A stretch of 34,609 nt of DNA from Eubacteriaceae bacterium UBA4266 (GCA_002396065.1 DGWE01000086.1:1-34609); one strand, 5' to 3'. Positions 16,241 to 24,824 are shown, numbered from the stretch's first letter. The notes: a model not told the origin generated them from the sequence alone. Translations and numbers: made by a program.

Positions 16241-17006
16241 GTTCCCTCCCGATAAATTCCTTCGCAAGTTCCGCGTACGCAATGGCGCCTTTAGAGTTCG
16301 GCGCGTTTTCGAAAATCGTCTCACCGAAGCTCGGCGCTTCAGCCAGTCGGATGTTTCTCGGGATCTTCGTGCGGTAAACTTTATCTTTAAAGTAAGACTT
16401 GACTTCTCCGACGACCTGCACAGCTAAATTCGTCCTAGAATCGTACATCGTCATCAAAACGCCTTCGATATCGAGTTTGGGATTCAAGCCTTTCTTAACG
16501 AGGCTGATCGTCGAAATCAACTGGCCGACCCCTTCCAGTGCGTAGTATTCGCATTGAATGGGGATCAGCACGGAATCCGACGCTGTCAGTGCGTTGATGG
16601 TCAAAAGACCCAATGACGGCGGACAGTCGATAAAGACGTAGTCGTAATACTCGAGAACCGGATCGAGCACTTTGCGCAGCCGGGTTTCCCGCTGAGACAT
16701 GTGCGCCAGCTCGATTTCCGACCCGGCTAAGTCGATGTTGGAGGGCAGCAGGTTGAGCCGGTCGTATCCGGTAGTCAAAATGACTTCTCTGAGATCTTGA
16801 CCGTTGATCAGCGCGTCGTAGATGCTCTTGTCGAGGTCGTTTTTTTCGATACCGAAGCCGCTGGTCGTGTTGCCCTGAGGGTCGATGTCGACGGTCAAAA
16901 CGCGGTACCCGTCTATACTCAGCGCCGCTGTCAGATTCATACACGTCGTCGTCTTTCCGACGCCTCCCTTTTGGTTGAATATTGAAATAACTTTTGCTCT
17001 TGACAT
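16230..17006 (-). CDS. parA: Chromosome partitioning ATPase ParA (Soj)
   Basis: This deviant Walker ATPase binds DNA as an ATP dimer, drives origin segregation with ParB, and in Bacillus also modulates DnaA. It has 258 residues with KGGVGKTT (13-20), VDIDPQGN, and FIDCPPSLG. There is no N-terminal HTH, so it is the chromosomal Soj type. The start has GGAAAGGA upstream. It precedes parB with an 11-base overlap and follows noc by 36 bases. Confidence 0.97.
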   Translation of the reverse strand: MSRAKVISIFNQKGGVGKTTTCMNLTAALSIDGYRVLTVDIDPQGNTTSGFGIEKNDLDKSIYDALINGQDLREVILTTGYDRLNLLPSNIDLAGSEIELAHMSQRETRLRKVLDPVLEYYDYVFIDCPPSLGLLTINALTASDSVLIPIQCEYYALEGVGQLISTISLVKKGLNPKLDIEGVLMTMYDSRTNLAVQVVGEVKSYFKDKVYRTKIPRNIRLAEAPSFGETIFENAPNSKGAIAYAELAKEFIGREHVK

Positions 17007-17042
17007 TGGCTTTCCTTTCCAGTGGATGATCCGCCGATCCGA

Positions 17043-17885
17043 TTATTTGGGGATCGTGATCGTCACAACAATTTTGTCTTCTTTTTCTGTCTCCTTGTAC
17101 TTGGCGTCCTGCTTGGTCCGCTGTACTTCCTTAAAAGCGGTCTTGATCGTGTTCAAATAAATCTGCGCGTTGATGAAGGATTTGACTCTAGCCTTTTTCC
17201 CCGGCGTGATCTTTTCGTCGTAATTGTTGACCAGCACCTCGTTCCGAATTTTTTCAACGAGTCTTTCTGTCTTTTTGACGTTCAAATCCCGCCGCTTAAC
17301 CTGGTCGATGACTTCAAGCTGAATGTCCTTGTCCGGCACCTTGAGCAGTGCCCGAGCGTGGCGTTCCGAGAGTCCAGCTTTTTTAACCGCTTCGATGACC
17401 TCGTCGTCCATCTTAATCAATCTCAACTTGTTCGCGACAAAGGATTGAGATTTTCCGATCAGCTTGGCCACCTGTTCCTGGGTCATATGGTAATACTTAA
17501 TCAGCTGCTGATAGCTCTCAGCTTCCTCGAAATAATTCAAATCCTCGCGCTGGACGTTTTCGATGATCGCTAAGACTGCCGAATCCTGGTCGTTGATCTT
17601 CACCTCAATCGCCGGGACGGTTTTGAGCTTGGCGAGCTTTGATGCGCGCAGCCGCCTTTCGCCGGATACCAGCTCGTAAAGGCTATTGTTCAGCTTCCGC
17701 ACCTGAATCGGCTGAATCACCCCATAGGTCTTGATCGATTCAGCCAATTCCTTTAAGTGTTCCTCGTCGAAAACTTGTCTCGGCTGATTGGGATTCGGAA
17801 TAATCTGATCGACCGGCACCTCTAAAATGCGGCTGCCTGGTTCTTTCTTGCGCCCCTTTAATAAATCTTTTTTCTTTTTTCTCAT
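17043..17885 (-). CDS. noc: Nucleoid occlusion protein Noc (ParB paralogue)
   Basis: Noc is a CTP-binding ParB-family protein that binds NBS sites and blocks Z-ring assembly over the nucleoid. It has 280 residues. The CTP motif GERRLR is at 75-80 and ENVQRE at 109-114. In the HTH, Gln147, Lys153, Lys158 and Arg175 fall at the spacing of the Noc specificity set (Q173/K179/K184/R201 in common numbering), unlike the neighbouring ParB. The N-terminus MRKKKKDLLKGRKK is basic and lacks a clear amphipathic membrane helix as in Bacillus Noc, so membrane attachment is doubtful. It starts after AGGAG, with a parS palindrome just upstream. Confidence 0.88.
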   Translation of the reverse strand: MRKKKKDLLKGRKKEPGSRILEVPVDQIIPNPNQPRQVFDEEHLKELAESIKTYGVIQPIQVRKLNNSLYELVSGERRLRASKLAKLKTVPAIEVKINDQDSAVLAIIENVQREDLNYFEEAESYQQLIKYYHMTQEQVAKLIGKSQSFVANKLRLIKMDDEVIEAVKKAGLSERHARALLKVPDKDIQLEVIDQVKRRDLNVKKTERLVEKIRNEVLVNNYDEKITPGKKARVKSFINAQIYLNTIKTAFKEVQRTKQDAKYKETEKEDKIVVTITIPK

Positions 17886-17900
17886 ACACTTAGCTCCTGA

Positions 17901-17916
17901 TGTTTCACGTGAAACA
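17901..17916. promoter_or_regulatory. parS site upstream of noc
   Basis: TGTTTCACGTGAAACA is a perfect 16-base palindrome matching the bacterial parS consensus. It lies in the 45-base rsmG-noc gap, 15 bases upstream of the noc start codon. ParB loading here is inferred. Confidence 0.93.
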
Positions 17917-17930
17917 TCGCACTCCGACGA

Positions 17931-18650
17931 TCAAGCTAAAGGCTTTTTGACAATTCTTCCGTAATTTCTCGGGTATTTCTTCGGAGTGCTGCCGATTTTG
18001 TCACATTGAATTATAACATGAAACGTCGCGTTTTTCAGTATTAAATTCTGTGTGGTGCGGATTGATCCCAATCCCAATAGACTTGGGCCCTGCCCCGCTT
18101 CGGCAATTTCGGCCTCTGCCTGCTGCCCCTTCCAAGCGTAAAAGGTGCCGCCAACCTTGAGAAAGGGCGCACAGAGCTCGTCGAGAATGTTGAATGCCGC
18201 CACAGCTCGGGCGCAGACTGCATCGAATTGTTCCCGATACTTGGGGGCTTTTCCGAAATCTTCGGCGCGGCCGACGAGAAAGCTGACGTTCTTTAAGCCG
18301 ATGGCTTTCACAATTTGTTCGACGGCTTTCATCTTCTTGCCCGTGCTGTCCAGCAGTGTAAAATGCTTTTCCGGATGACAAATGGCCAGCGGTACTCCTG
18401 GAATGCCGCCGCCCGAACCGACGTCGAGAATGGCGTCAGCGTCTTCCTTCAGCGGACAGGTGATCGCGTCCAATAAATGTTTTTCAATAAAATCCCGATC
18501 GTCGACGATCCGCGTCAAATTGACGTGGGCGTTGGTCGCCTTCATTTCGTTCATGAACGCGTAAAGTAATTGGAGCTTGTCCTCGCTGATCGCAATCGGC
18601 GACTCCGAAATGAAAATCTTCTTAAAATTATCGTAATCTTGATCCATCAT
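17931..18650 (-). CDS. rsmG: 16S rRNA (guanine527-N7)-methyltransferase
   Basis: RsmG methylates N7 of G527 in 16S rRNA. It has 239 residues with the SAM-binding stretch ILDVGSGGGIPGVPLAI (about 71-87), the LLDSTGKK block and an ARAVA block. Its ATG overlaps the mnmG stop (ATGA, 18647-18650); a second ATG three bases on is equally possible (MM start). It forms the common mnmE-mnmG-rsmG-noc cluster. Confidence 0.97.
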   Translation of the reverse strand: MMDQDYDNFKKIFISESPIAISEDKLQLLYAFMNEMKATNAHVNLTRIVDDRDFIEKHLLDAITCPLKEDADAILDVGSGGGIPGVPLAICHPEKHFTLLDSTGKKMKAVEQIVKAIGLKNVSFLVGRAEDFGKAPKYREQFDAVCARAVAAFNILDELCAPFLKVGGTFYAWKGQQAEAEIAEAGQGPSLLGLGSIRTTQNLILKNATFHVIIQCDKIGSTPKKYPRNYGRIVKKPLA

Positions 18651-20530
18651 TTTTTAAAGAGCTCTCTGTGATTTTCCAAATAAACGTGCAGAACGGCAAT
18701 ATCGGCAGGGTTGACGCCGGAAATCCGGGAGGCCTGTCCAATGGACATCGGCCGGACCGATTTGAGCTTTTCAACGGCCTCGAGTCTGAGTCCCTGAATG
18801 TCGGCGTAATCAATCCCTTCAGGAATGCGTTTTTCCTCGAGCTTTTTGAACTGAACAACCTGGCGGTCCTGCTTTTGAATGTAGCCTTCGTACTTCAATT
18901 GGATTTCTACTTCTTCCCGAACCTGTCTCGAAAGCGCTGGCCGTTCCGGATCGATCGGCTTCAAAGCGTCGTAGGTCAGCTCCGGCCGTTTTAACAGCTG
19001 CGCCATCGGCAGACCCGAGGTGAGCGGCGTCGTGCCGAGCTCGGTCAGCACTGCGTTGACCCTTTCAGACGGCGAAACCGTCGTCGACTTCAGGCGTTCC
19101 TTTTCCGCCTCGATATCCGCCTTCTTATTTAAGAAGTGGGCGTAGCGTTCATCCGAAATCAGGCCAACCCGCCGTCCGATCGGTGTGAGTCTCAAATCCG
19201 CATTGTCTTGACGGAGCAGCAGCCGGTATTCCGCCCGAGATGTCATCATTCGGTAGGGTTCATTGGCGTCTTCGTTGATGATGTCGTCAATCAGCACGCC
19301 GATATACGCCTGAGAGCGGTCGAGAATCATCGGCTCTGCGTGTTCCAGATAAAGCCCAGCGTTGATGCCGGCGACGATTCCCTGCGCCCCAGCTTCCTCG
19401 TAGCCCGAGGTCCCGTTGATCTGACCGGCGAAAAACAAACCGTGAATATCCTTGCTTTCCAACGTGGCCTTCAGAGCTGTCGGGTGGATGCAGTCGTACT
19501 CAATGGCGTAGGCTGAGCGCATGAACTGCACGTGTTCCATGCCCGGCACCGTCCGGTACAGCGCGATCTGCACTTCCTCCGGCAGACAGGACGACATCCC
19601 CTGTACGTAAACCTCGCGGGTGTGCAAGCCTTCCGGTTCCATGAACATCTGGTGGTGATCCTTGTCGGCAAACCGCACGACCTTCGTTTCAATAGACGGG
19701 CAGTAACGCGGGCCCACACCGACGACGTCTCCAGTCACTAATGGACTGCGGTCCAAATTGTCGCGGATGATTTTGTGGGTCGCTTCGTTGGTGTAGGTCA
19801 GGTAACAGTCGATCTGGTCGATATCGATAGATTCCGTCTCAAAGGAGAAGGGCGTGATTTCCTCGTCTCCCTTCTGCACCTTCATCTTGGAATAGTCGAG
19901 GGTTTTTTCATCGACGCGGGCGGGCGTCCCGGTCTTAAATCGCTGCAGGTCAAACCCGGCCTCGCGAAGACTGTCCGACAAAAAGCGCGCAGGAAACATC
20001 CCATTGGGACCGCCGTCATACTGCACCTCTCCCATAAAGATTTTGCCGTTGAGGTACGTTCCGGTGCAGACGACGCAGGTCTGGCACGCGTAGGTCGCGC
20101 CGGTGCGCACCTGCACCCCAGTGATTTTGTGATCCTCAATGATGAGCTTTGTCGCTTCCTGCTGGCGGAGGGTTAAATTCGGCGTGTTTTCAATGACTTC
20201 CTTCATGCGGAATTGGTAGGCTTTTTTGTCCGCCTGAGCGCGAAGCGAATGTACTGCCGGACCCTTTCCAGTGTTGAGCATTTTACACTGGATCATCGTC
20301 GCGTCGATGTTCTTTCCCATTTCGCCGCCGAGGGCGTCAATTTCCCGGACAAGATGGCCCTTGCCGGTGCCGCCGATAGACGGGTTGCACGGCATCATCG
20401 CCACGGAATCCAAATTGATGGCCAGCAGCAGCGTCTTGTGGCCCTTGCGCGCCGTGGCCAGAGCGGCTTCGCACCCAGCGTGGCCCGCACCGATGACGAT
20501 GGTTTCATAACTTTCAGCTTGATATGCCAT
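18647..20530 (-). CDS. mnmG: tRNA uridine-5-carboxymethylaminomethyl modification enzyme MnmG (GidA)
   Basis: With MnmE this FAD enzyme modifies the wobble uridine (U34) of several tRNAs. It has 627 residues: an N-terminal Rossmann FAD motif GAGHAGCEAALA (12-23), the MPCNPSIGGTGKGHLVREID block, a second nucleotide region, the conserved GTSGYEEAGAQG and a C-terminal MnmE/tRNA-binding helical domain (RISGVNPADIAVL). AAAGGA lies upstream, 18 bases after the mnmE stop. It is the long GidA type, not TrmFO. Confidence 0.98.
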   Translation of the reverse strand: MAYQAESYETIVIGAGHAGCEAALATARKGHKTLLLAINLDSVAMMPCNPSIGGTGKGHLVREIDALGGEMGKNIDATMIQCKMLNTGKGPAVHSLRAQADKKAYQFRMKEVIENTPNLTLRQQEATKLIIEDHKITGVQVRTGATYACQTCVVCTGTYLNGKIFMGEVQYDGGPNGMFPARFLSDSLREAGFDLQRFKTGTPARVDEKTLDYSKMKVQKGDEEITPFSFETESIDIDQIDCYLTYTNEATHKIIRDNLDRSPLVTGDVVGVGPRYCPSIETKVVRFADKDHHQMFMEPEGLHTREVYVQGMSSCLPEEVQIALYRTVPGMEHVQFMRSAYAIEYDCIHPTALKATLESKDIHGLFFAGQINGTSGYEEAGAQGIVAGINAGLYLEHAEPMILDRSQAYIGVLIDDIINEDANEPYRMMTSRAEYRLLLRQDNADLRLTPIGRRVGLISDERYAHFLNKKADIEAEKERLKSTTVSPSERVNAVLTELGTTPLTSGLPMAQLLKRPELTYDALKPIDPERPALSRQVREEVEIQLKYEGYIQKQDRQVVQFKKLEEKRIPEGIDYADIQGLRLEAVEKLKSVRPMSIGQASRISGVNPADIAVLHVYLENHRELFKK

Positions 20531-20548
20531 AACTTTTTCCTTTCGTTT

Positions 20549-21940
20549 TTATTTTCCGAGACAGAAATTTGCAAAAATCTGATCGATAATGTCGTCTCCA
20601 AGAGACTGACCGGTGATTTTTCGCAAATTGTCCAGCGCATCCTTCAAATCGATGGCGACGATATCGACTGACATGCCCATCGCCATACTTTCAAGGGCAC
20701 TTTCCAAATTCTGGCGAACCTGTTTCAAAAGCGAAATGTGACGGACGTTGGAGACGATCGGATCGTCCTTACGCACGACCGAATCTGAACCGACGGCCAT
20801 TTCGACCATTTTATGCTTTAAGGTCTGAATCCCTTCCTCACTCTTAACCGACAGCACGATTTGGTTGTCGCTCAAATGATCCTTCAGCGATGCCTGATCG
20901 TCTTCATCAATCAGATCCGACTTATTATATATATGTAGAACTTTTTTTCCTTCGAGCAAAGACATCCACTTTTGATCGCCATTGGATGTTTCACGTGAAA
21001 CATCTTCGATGTAAAGCACGAGCTCGGCCTGGTTCACCATCTGTTTGGCGCGTTCCACACCCATTCTTTCAATGACATCGTCGGTTTCGCGGATGCCCGC
21101 GGTATCAATGATGTGAAAGGGCACGCCGCCGATGTTGAGATAATCTTCGATGGTATCCCGCGTCGTGCCGGGAATATTCGTCACAAGCGCTTTTTCTTCG
21201 TGAAGCAGCTTGTTCATCAGTGACGACTTGCCGACGTTGGGTTCACCGAGGATCACCGTGTCGATCCCGTCGCGGACGACCTTCCCAACCTTGGCGGACT
21301 GAAGCAGCTCGTCGATCTCGTCGATCATGTGATGAATGTTCTGATCCAGCTCTTGTTCTGTGACTTCCTCAACATCGTACTCGGGGTAATCGAGGGCCGC
21401 GTCGATATAAGTCAGCAGATGGAGCAGCTCGTCATCGATCCCTTGGTATTTTTTGGAAAGGCTGCCGGAAAGCTGATTCAGCGAATAAGAAACGCCGGCT
21501 TCCGTTTTGGCGTCGATCACGTCCATGACCGCCTCCGCCTGGGACAGATCAATCCGCCCGTTGACAAAGGCGCGCTGGGTAAATTCACCGGGATCTGCCA
21601 GACGCGCCCCAGCATCGATCACAGCCTGAAGCACCATGCCGACGACGACATTGCCGCCGTGGCAGTTGATTTCAACGATGTCCTCGCGGGTGTAGGTTTT
21701 CGGCGCCCGCATCACTGTGAGCATCACCTCGTCGATGACTGCGCCGTCCCTCCCAACCACATGACCGTAATGGATCGTATGGGACGGAAAGGATGTGACA
21801 GATTTCCCAGAAGGCGACACGAAAACGCGATCGGCCACCTGAAGGGACTCGGCGCCCGACAGCCGCACGATGCCAATGCCGCCGGTACCCACTGGCGTTG
21901 AGATCGCCGCGATCACATCATCGCTTAATACATTGTTCAT
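20549..21940 (-). CDS. mnmE: tRNA modification GTPase MnmE (TrmE)
   Basis: MnmE is a potassium-stimulated GTPase that works with MnmG on tRNA U34. It has 463 residues: an N-terminal formyl-folate-like domain (about 1-125), a helical domain, a G domain with GEPNVGKSS (G1), GTTRD (G2), DTAGI (G3) and NKSD (G4), and the C-terminal FCLGK with the catalytic Cys. A parS palindrome (20987-21002) lies within the G-domain codons for VSRET. It follows the jag terminator, so it needs its own promoter or read-through; none was clear. Confidence 0.98.
   Translation of the reverse strand: MNNVLSDDVIAAISTPVGTGGIGIVRLSGAESLQVADRVFVSPSGKSVTSFPSHTIHYGHVVGRDGAVIDEVMLTVMRAPKTYTREDIVEINCHGGNVVVGMVLQAVIDAGARLADPGEFTQRAFVNGRIDLSQAEAVMDVIDAKTEAGVSYSLNQLSGSLSKKYQGIDDELLHLLTYIDAALDYPEYDVEEVTEQELDQNIHHMIDEIDELLQSAKVGKVVRDGIDTVILGEPNVGKSSLMNKLLHEEKALVTNIPGTTRDTIEDYLNIGGVPFHIIDTAGIRETDDVIERMGVERAKQMVNQAELVLYIEDVSRETSNGDQKWMSLLEGKKVLHIYNKSDLIDEDDQASLKDHLSDNQIVLSVKSEEGIQTLKHKMVEMAVGSDSVVRKDDPIVSNVRHISLLKQVRQNLESALESMAMGMSVDIVAIDLKDALDNLRKITGQSLGDDIIDQIFANFCLGK
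20987..21002. promoter_or_regulatory. parS site inside mnmE
   Basis: TGTTTCACGTGAAACA occurs in mnmE coding sequence, identical in all 16 bases to the site at 17901-17916. It is read as VSRET. Confidence 0.93.
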
Positions 21941-21959
21941 AATCTTTCCCCTTTATAAT

Positions 21960-22020
21960 AAAAAAAGTGAAAGCAGTCGGAAATGTGCAGCGGCACATCT
22001 CCATCACGAACTGCTTTCAC
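21960..22020 (-). terminator. Branched terminator after jag
   Basis: An 11-bp outer stem (21967-21977 with 22010-22020) encloses an inner 6-bp hairpin (21983-21988 with 21993-21998). On the minus strand it ends in seven U. It ends the rpmH-to-jag cluster, 18 bases beyond the jag stop. Confidence 0.85.
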
Positions 22021-22037
22021 CAGTTTGTATGGACGTG

Positions 22038-22730
22038 TTATTCCTGATCGTTTTCTTTCAAGTCTATAACGACGTAGCGGTAAGGATCCTGTCCTTCGCT
22101 GTAGGTATAGACCCGGCCGTCGTCCTGGAGGGTCGCATGAATGATGCGGCGTTCTCCCGGATTCATCGGTTCAAGTGAGAACTTCCGATGACTGCGGGCG
22201 ACCTTATTGGCCATTTTGTGGGCCAGATTTTCAAGCGTCTGCTGACGTTTTTCACGGTAGTGTTCGGTATTGATGCTGATGCGGATGTGATGATCCGTCT
22301 GCTTGTTGACAGCCAAGCTGGTTAGATACTGAATGGCGTCGAGGGTCTGTCCCCTGCGGCCAATCAGCAGCCCCATCTTGTCGCCGGACAATTCGACTTT
22401 TAAGACATCGTCTTCGGTTTCGTAGGCAGTGTCAATTTTCACATCCAAATCCATCGCTTTGAACATGTCGGACAAGAATGTCGACGCCATCGCCTGAATC
22501 TTTTCGGATTCATCTTCCACATAAGCTTCCGCCTGAACCTCCGGATCGAAGGTTTCCTTCAACGTCGCTTCGACGATGGCTTCCTTTTTCCCGAAAATAC
22601 CGATAAAACCGCTTTCTGGTTCCTGAACGACCTTGATGTCGACCTGATCTCTTTCAGCCGACAACGTTTCAAGGGCCTTCTGAACCGCTTCGTCTATCGT
22701 TTTTCCTTTTTCAGTAATTGTTTGACTCAT
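22038..22730 (-). CDS. jag: Jag / KhpB RNA-binding protein (SpoIIIJ-associated)
   Basis: This RNA-binding partner encoded beside yidC is linked in Firmicutes to cell elongation and division control. It has 230 residues with three domains: Jag_N (about 1-55, with GFIGIFGKKEA), a KH domain (GLLIGRRGQTLDAIQYL, about 122-138) and a C-terminal R3H domain ending about 225. It starts 13 bases after the yidC stop with a GGAG site. Its RNA targets cannot be predicted here. Confidence 0.96.
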   Translation of the reverse strand: MSQTITEKGKTIDEAVQKALETLSAERDQVDIKVVQEPESGFIGIFGKKEAIVEATLKETFDPEVQAEAYVEDESEKIQAMASTFLSDMFKAMDLDVKIDTAYETEDDVLKVELSGDKMGLLIGRRGQTLDAIQYLTSLAVNKQTDHHIRISINTEHYREKRQQTLENLAHKMANKVARSHRKFSLEPMNPGERRIIHATLQDDGRVYTYSEGQDPYRYVVIDLKENDQE

Positions 22731-22743
22731 TCACTATGCTCCA

Positions 22744-23646
22744 TCAATTTGACTTGTCCGGCTTTTTGGTTCTTTCGTCGCTGTGAGGAATCTTCGTCAC
22801 CACGCGGCGCTTGGAAGCTGGCCTCGTCTTAGGTCTGTTCATCTTGCTGGATTTCTGGGTGGATCTGCCGAATTGCGCGTTCATCGCCTGCTGGCGGATT
22901 TCAGCTGAAGCTTTCAGCTTGTCGCGTTTTTCACGCTTATCCTTTTCTTCCTGTTCCTTGACACGGCGTTCCGCTTCTTCGATCGGCACAAGCTTGACCG
23001 GTCTGCGCATCACGATGAACTGCTGGACGAAGGTGTAGACACTCTGTGTCACCCAGTACAAGCTGACCCCAGCTGGCATCTTAAGTGCGAACCAGCCGAT
23101 CATCAGCGGCATAATGATCATCATAACCTTCTGAGAGGTCGCCGTCGCCGGATCCGCGTTGGAGTAATCCGTCGTGAACTTCTGGGTCAGGAATGTGACC
23201 ACCACAACGACGATCGGCAGGATGTAGTACGGATCGGGTTTCCCCAGATTCGGAATCCAGTAAAAGGATTGATGCAGCGCTGACAAATTGCCGGACGTAA
23301 AGACGTATTTCTGAGGATTCTGCAGCGCGCCGAAAAGACCCCAGATGATCGGCAGCTGAATCAGCAAAGGCAGGCAGCCGGACATTGGATTGACCTTGTA
23401 AAGCTTGTAAAGCTTCATGGTCTCCATATTCAGCTTTTCAGGATTGTTCTTGTATTTTTTCTGAAGTTTTTGAACCTCAGGTGTAATGGCCTGCATTTCC
23501 TTCATCGAGTTTGTCTGCTTGATGTTAAGCGGCAGAATGATGGTCTTGACAATAACGGTGAACAAAATTACGGCGTACCCATAATCTCCGACGAGTCGGA
23601 AGATCTGGTACAAGACCCAGCCGAATCCCTGATATAAAAAATGCAT
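22744..23646 (-). CDS. yidC: Membrane protein insertase YidC
   Basis: YidC/Oxa1 inserts and folds membrane proteins. It has 300 residues. No lipoprotein signal is present; the first helix starts near residue 5, as in clostridial forms. The membrane core carries the motif ILPLNIKQ (about 38-45) and ends with YWVTQSVYTFVQQ; a long basic tail (about 225-300) probably contacts the ribosome. In the helix that holds the groove Arg (R73 in Bacillus SpoIIIJ) the basic residue is a Lys (TVIVKT), by my alignment. The best ribosome site, GGGAG, is 13 bases from the ATG, longer than usual. Confidence 0.96.
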   Translation of the reverse strand: MHFLYQGFGWVLYQIFRLVGDYGYAVILFTVIVKTIILPLNIKQTNSMKEMQAITPEVQKLQKKYKNNPEKLNMETMKLYKLYKVNPMSGCLPLLIQLPIIWGLFGALQNPQKYVFTSGNLSALHQSFYWIPNLGKPDPYYILPIVVVVVTFLTQKFTTDYSNADPATATSQKVMMIIMPLMIGWFALKMPAGVSLYWVTQSVYTFVQQFIVMRRPVKLVPIEEAERRVKEQEEKDKREKRDKLKASAEIRQQAMNAQFGRSTQKSSKMNRPKTRPASKRRVVTKIPHSDERTKKPDKSN

Positions 23647-23696
23647 TGAGTAATATTTTCTCCCTGGAGTGTTTGATTTTGAATTGGTGATGACCG

Positions 23697-23939
23697 TTAA
23701 GGCACCGGATCGTATCCTCCCGGATTAAAGGGATGGCATCTCAGAATCCGTTTGAGTCCGAGCAGCCCGCCCTTGAAGGGCCCGTACTTGGCAATGGCCT
23801 CGTAGCAGTAGGCCGAACAGGTCGGATAAAACCGGCAGTGCCTCGGAAACAGCGGCGAAATGACCCGCTGATATCCCTGGATCAGAATCAAGCAAATCTT
23901 CTGAAGCCCACGGCTCAGAAAATTCAACAATTTCTTCAT
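23697..23939 (-). CDS. yidD: YidD, membrane protein insertion efficiency factor
   Basis: YidD is a small protein encoded between rnpA and yidC that aids YidC-dependent insertion. The start is the ATG at 23937-23939, which overlaps the rnpA stop as ATGA; a longer reading would sit inside rnpA. At 80 residues it has the family core: [28 protein letters not shown], and [20 protein letters not shown]. Confidence 0.96.
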   Translation of the reverse strand: MKKLLNFLSRGLQKICLILIQGYQRVISPLFPRHCRFYPTCSAYCYEAIAKYGPFKGGLLGLKRILRCHPFNPGGYDPVP

Positions 23940-24268
23940 GATTTTTCCAGCTTTGTTTTGTAAAACAAATGTTTTAACGAACGGTCGAGATCGCGGTAGG
24001 GATCCTCTGCGCACCGCTTTTTCGCGACGATGATCAGATCGTACCCCTGCTGGATCCGTGCCAGCTCATTCTGATAAGAAGCTCTGATTCTTCTCTTGAC
24101 TTTATTGCGGACAACGGCGCGCTTCGACACTTTCTTGCTAACAATAATACCCAGACGATTGGTACTTTTCCGATTTTTTAAATAATAAAATTGAAAATGC
24201 CGATTGCCGAATCGCTGCCCGTCGTGAAAGACGCGATCAAAATTCTTCGAATTTTTCAGAGAAGTCAT
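23936..24268 (-). CDS. rnpA: Ribonuclease P protein component
   Basis: This is the basic protein subunit of RNase P, which trims the 5' ends of tRNAs. The start is put at the ATG at 24266-24268 ([10 protein letters not shown]) with GAGAG upstream, giving 110 residues; an upstream TTG is possible. The RNR motif RNKVKRRIR (about 60-68) and ISKKV-type strand ([11 protein letters not shown]) are clear. It follows rpmH across a hairpin. Confidence 0.96.
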   Translation of the reverse strand: MTSLKNSKNFDRVFHDGQRFGNRHFQFYYLKNRKSTNRLGIIVSKKVSKRAVVRNKVKRRIRASYQNELARIQQGYDLIIVAKKRCAEDPYRDLDRSLKHLFYKTKLEKS

Positions 24269-24299
24269 TTTCACAACTCTCAACTCCAAATCAAATTAT

Positions 24300-24324
24300 A
24301 AAAAAGACCGTCTATGAAACGGTC
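24300..24324 (-). terminator. Hairpin terminator/attenuator between rpmH and rnpA
   Basis: GACCGT (24306-24311) pairs with ACGGTC (24319-24324); on the minus strand a run of six U follows. The stem is short, so partial read-through into rnpA is likely. Confidence 0.7.
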
Positions 24325-24332
24325 AGCAGTAT

Positions 24333-24467
24333 TTATGCAGATAATTTAGAACGACCCTTTTGTCTTCTTCTTTTTAATACAAGGCGTCCATTCTTCGTGG
24401 ACATTCTTTTTCTGAATCCGTGTTCTTTCTTTCTCTGTCTGTTTTTAGGCTGAAATGTCTGTTTCAT
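24333..24467 (-). CDS. rpmH: 50S ribosomal protein bL34
   Basis: A 44-residue, very basic large-subunit protein. It begins [20 protein letters not shown] and continues [15 protein letters not shown], the family signature, ending KGRSKLSA. An AGGAG lies upstream; the nearer ATG at 24471-24473 meets a stop two codons on, so the next ATG is the start. It heads the left arm, with a consensus promoter upstream. Confidence 0.98.
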   Translation of the reverse strand: MKQTFQPKNRQRKKEHGFRKRMSTKNGRLVLKRRRQKGRSKLSA

Positions 24468-24547
24468 TTCATGCTCCTCTCTATTTCTCTACATTAGATA
24501 AATTGAATACAAAAAGACCAAATTAAAAATTCTCATATTACCTGAAG

Positions 24548-24577
24548 ATTATATTATGACCGGTCCGGCTCTGTCAA
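24548..24577 (-). promoter_or_regulatory. Consensus promoter of rpmH
   Basis: A perfect TTGACA (24572-24577) and a perfect TATAAT (24548-24553) are 18 bases apart on the minus strand. This gives an rpmH leader of about 75 bases. Confidence 0.85.
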
Positions 24578-24619
24578 GTGATTTGTTTAAAATTTGACGC
24601 CTGTCGAACTGTGGAAAGC

Positions 24620-24648
24620 TTGAATGCACAATGGGATTTTGCTATAAT
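24620..24648 (+). promoter_or_regulatory. Promoter of dnaA
   Basis: TTGAAT (24620-24625) and a perfect extended -10 TGCTATAAT (TATAAT at 24643-24648) are 17 bases apart. The leader to the GTG start is about 195 bases and contains all four exact DnaA boxes of this gap. Confidence 0.8.
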
Positions 24649-24680
24649 GTATGCACATTATCAACAGTTTACACAGTGAA

Positions 24681-24689
24681 TTATCCACA
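24681..24689 (+). promoter_or_regulatory. DnaA box 1
   Basis: Exact TTATCCACA in the dnaA leader. Confidence 0.9.
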
Positions 24690-24702
24690 ATTTTATGATA
24701 AT

Positions 24703-24711
24703 TGTGGATAA
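24703..24711 (-). promoter_or_regulatory. DnaA box 2
   Basis: Exact TTATCCACA on the minus strand, facing box 1 across 13 bases. Confidence 0.9.
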
Positions 24712-24777
24712 TTCTGAGGATAAGTGTGGAAAAACCGTCATAATTCTAAATAATCAACACGGTACACTGGGGAAATT

Positions 24778-24786
24778 TTATCCACA
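24778..24786 (+). promoter_or_regulatory. DnaA box 3
   Basis: Exact TTATCCACA. Confidence 0.9.
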
Positions 24787-24815
24787 GCGTGTTAAAAGTA
24801 ATTGTCTTCTCACGC

Positions 24816-24824
24816 TTATCCACA
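24816..24824 (+). promoter_or_regulatory. DnaA box 4
   Basis: Exact TTATCCACA, 27 bases before the dnaA GTG. Confidence 0.9.

Noticed and set aside
16241..16324. Longer ParB with 28 extra N-terminal residues
   Set aside because: It overlaps parA, has no typical ribosome site, and the shorter form has GGGAGGG and the standard N-terminus.
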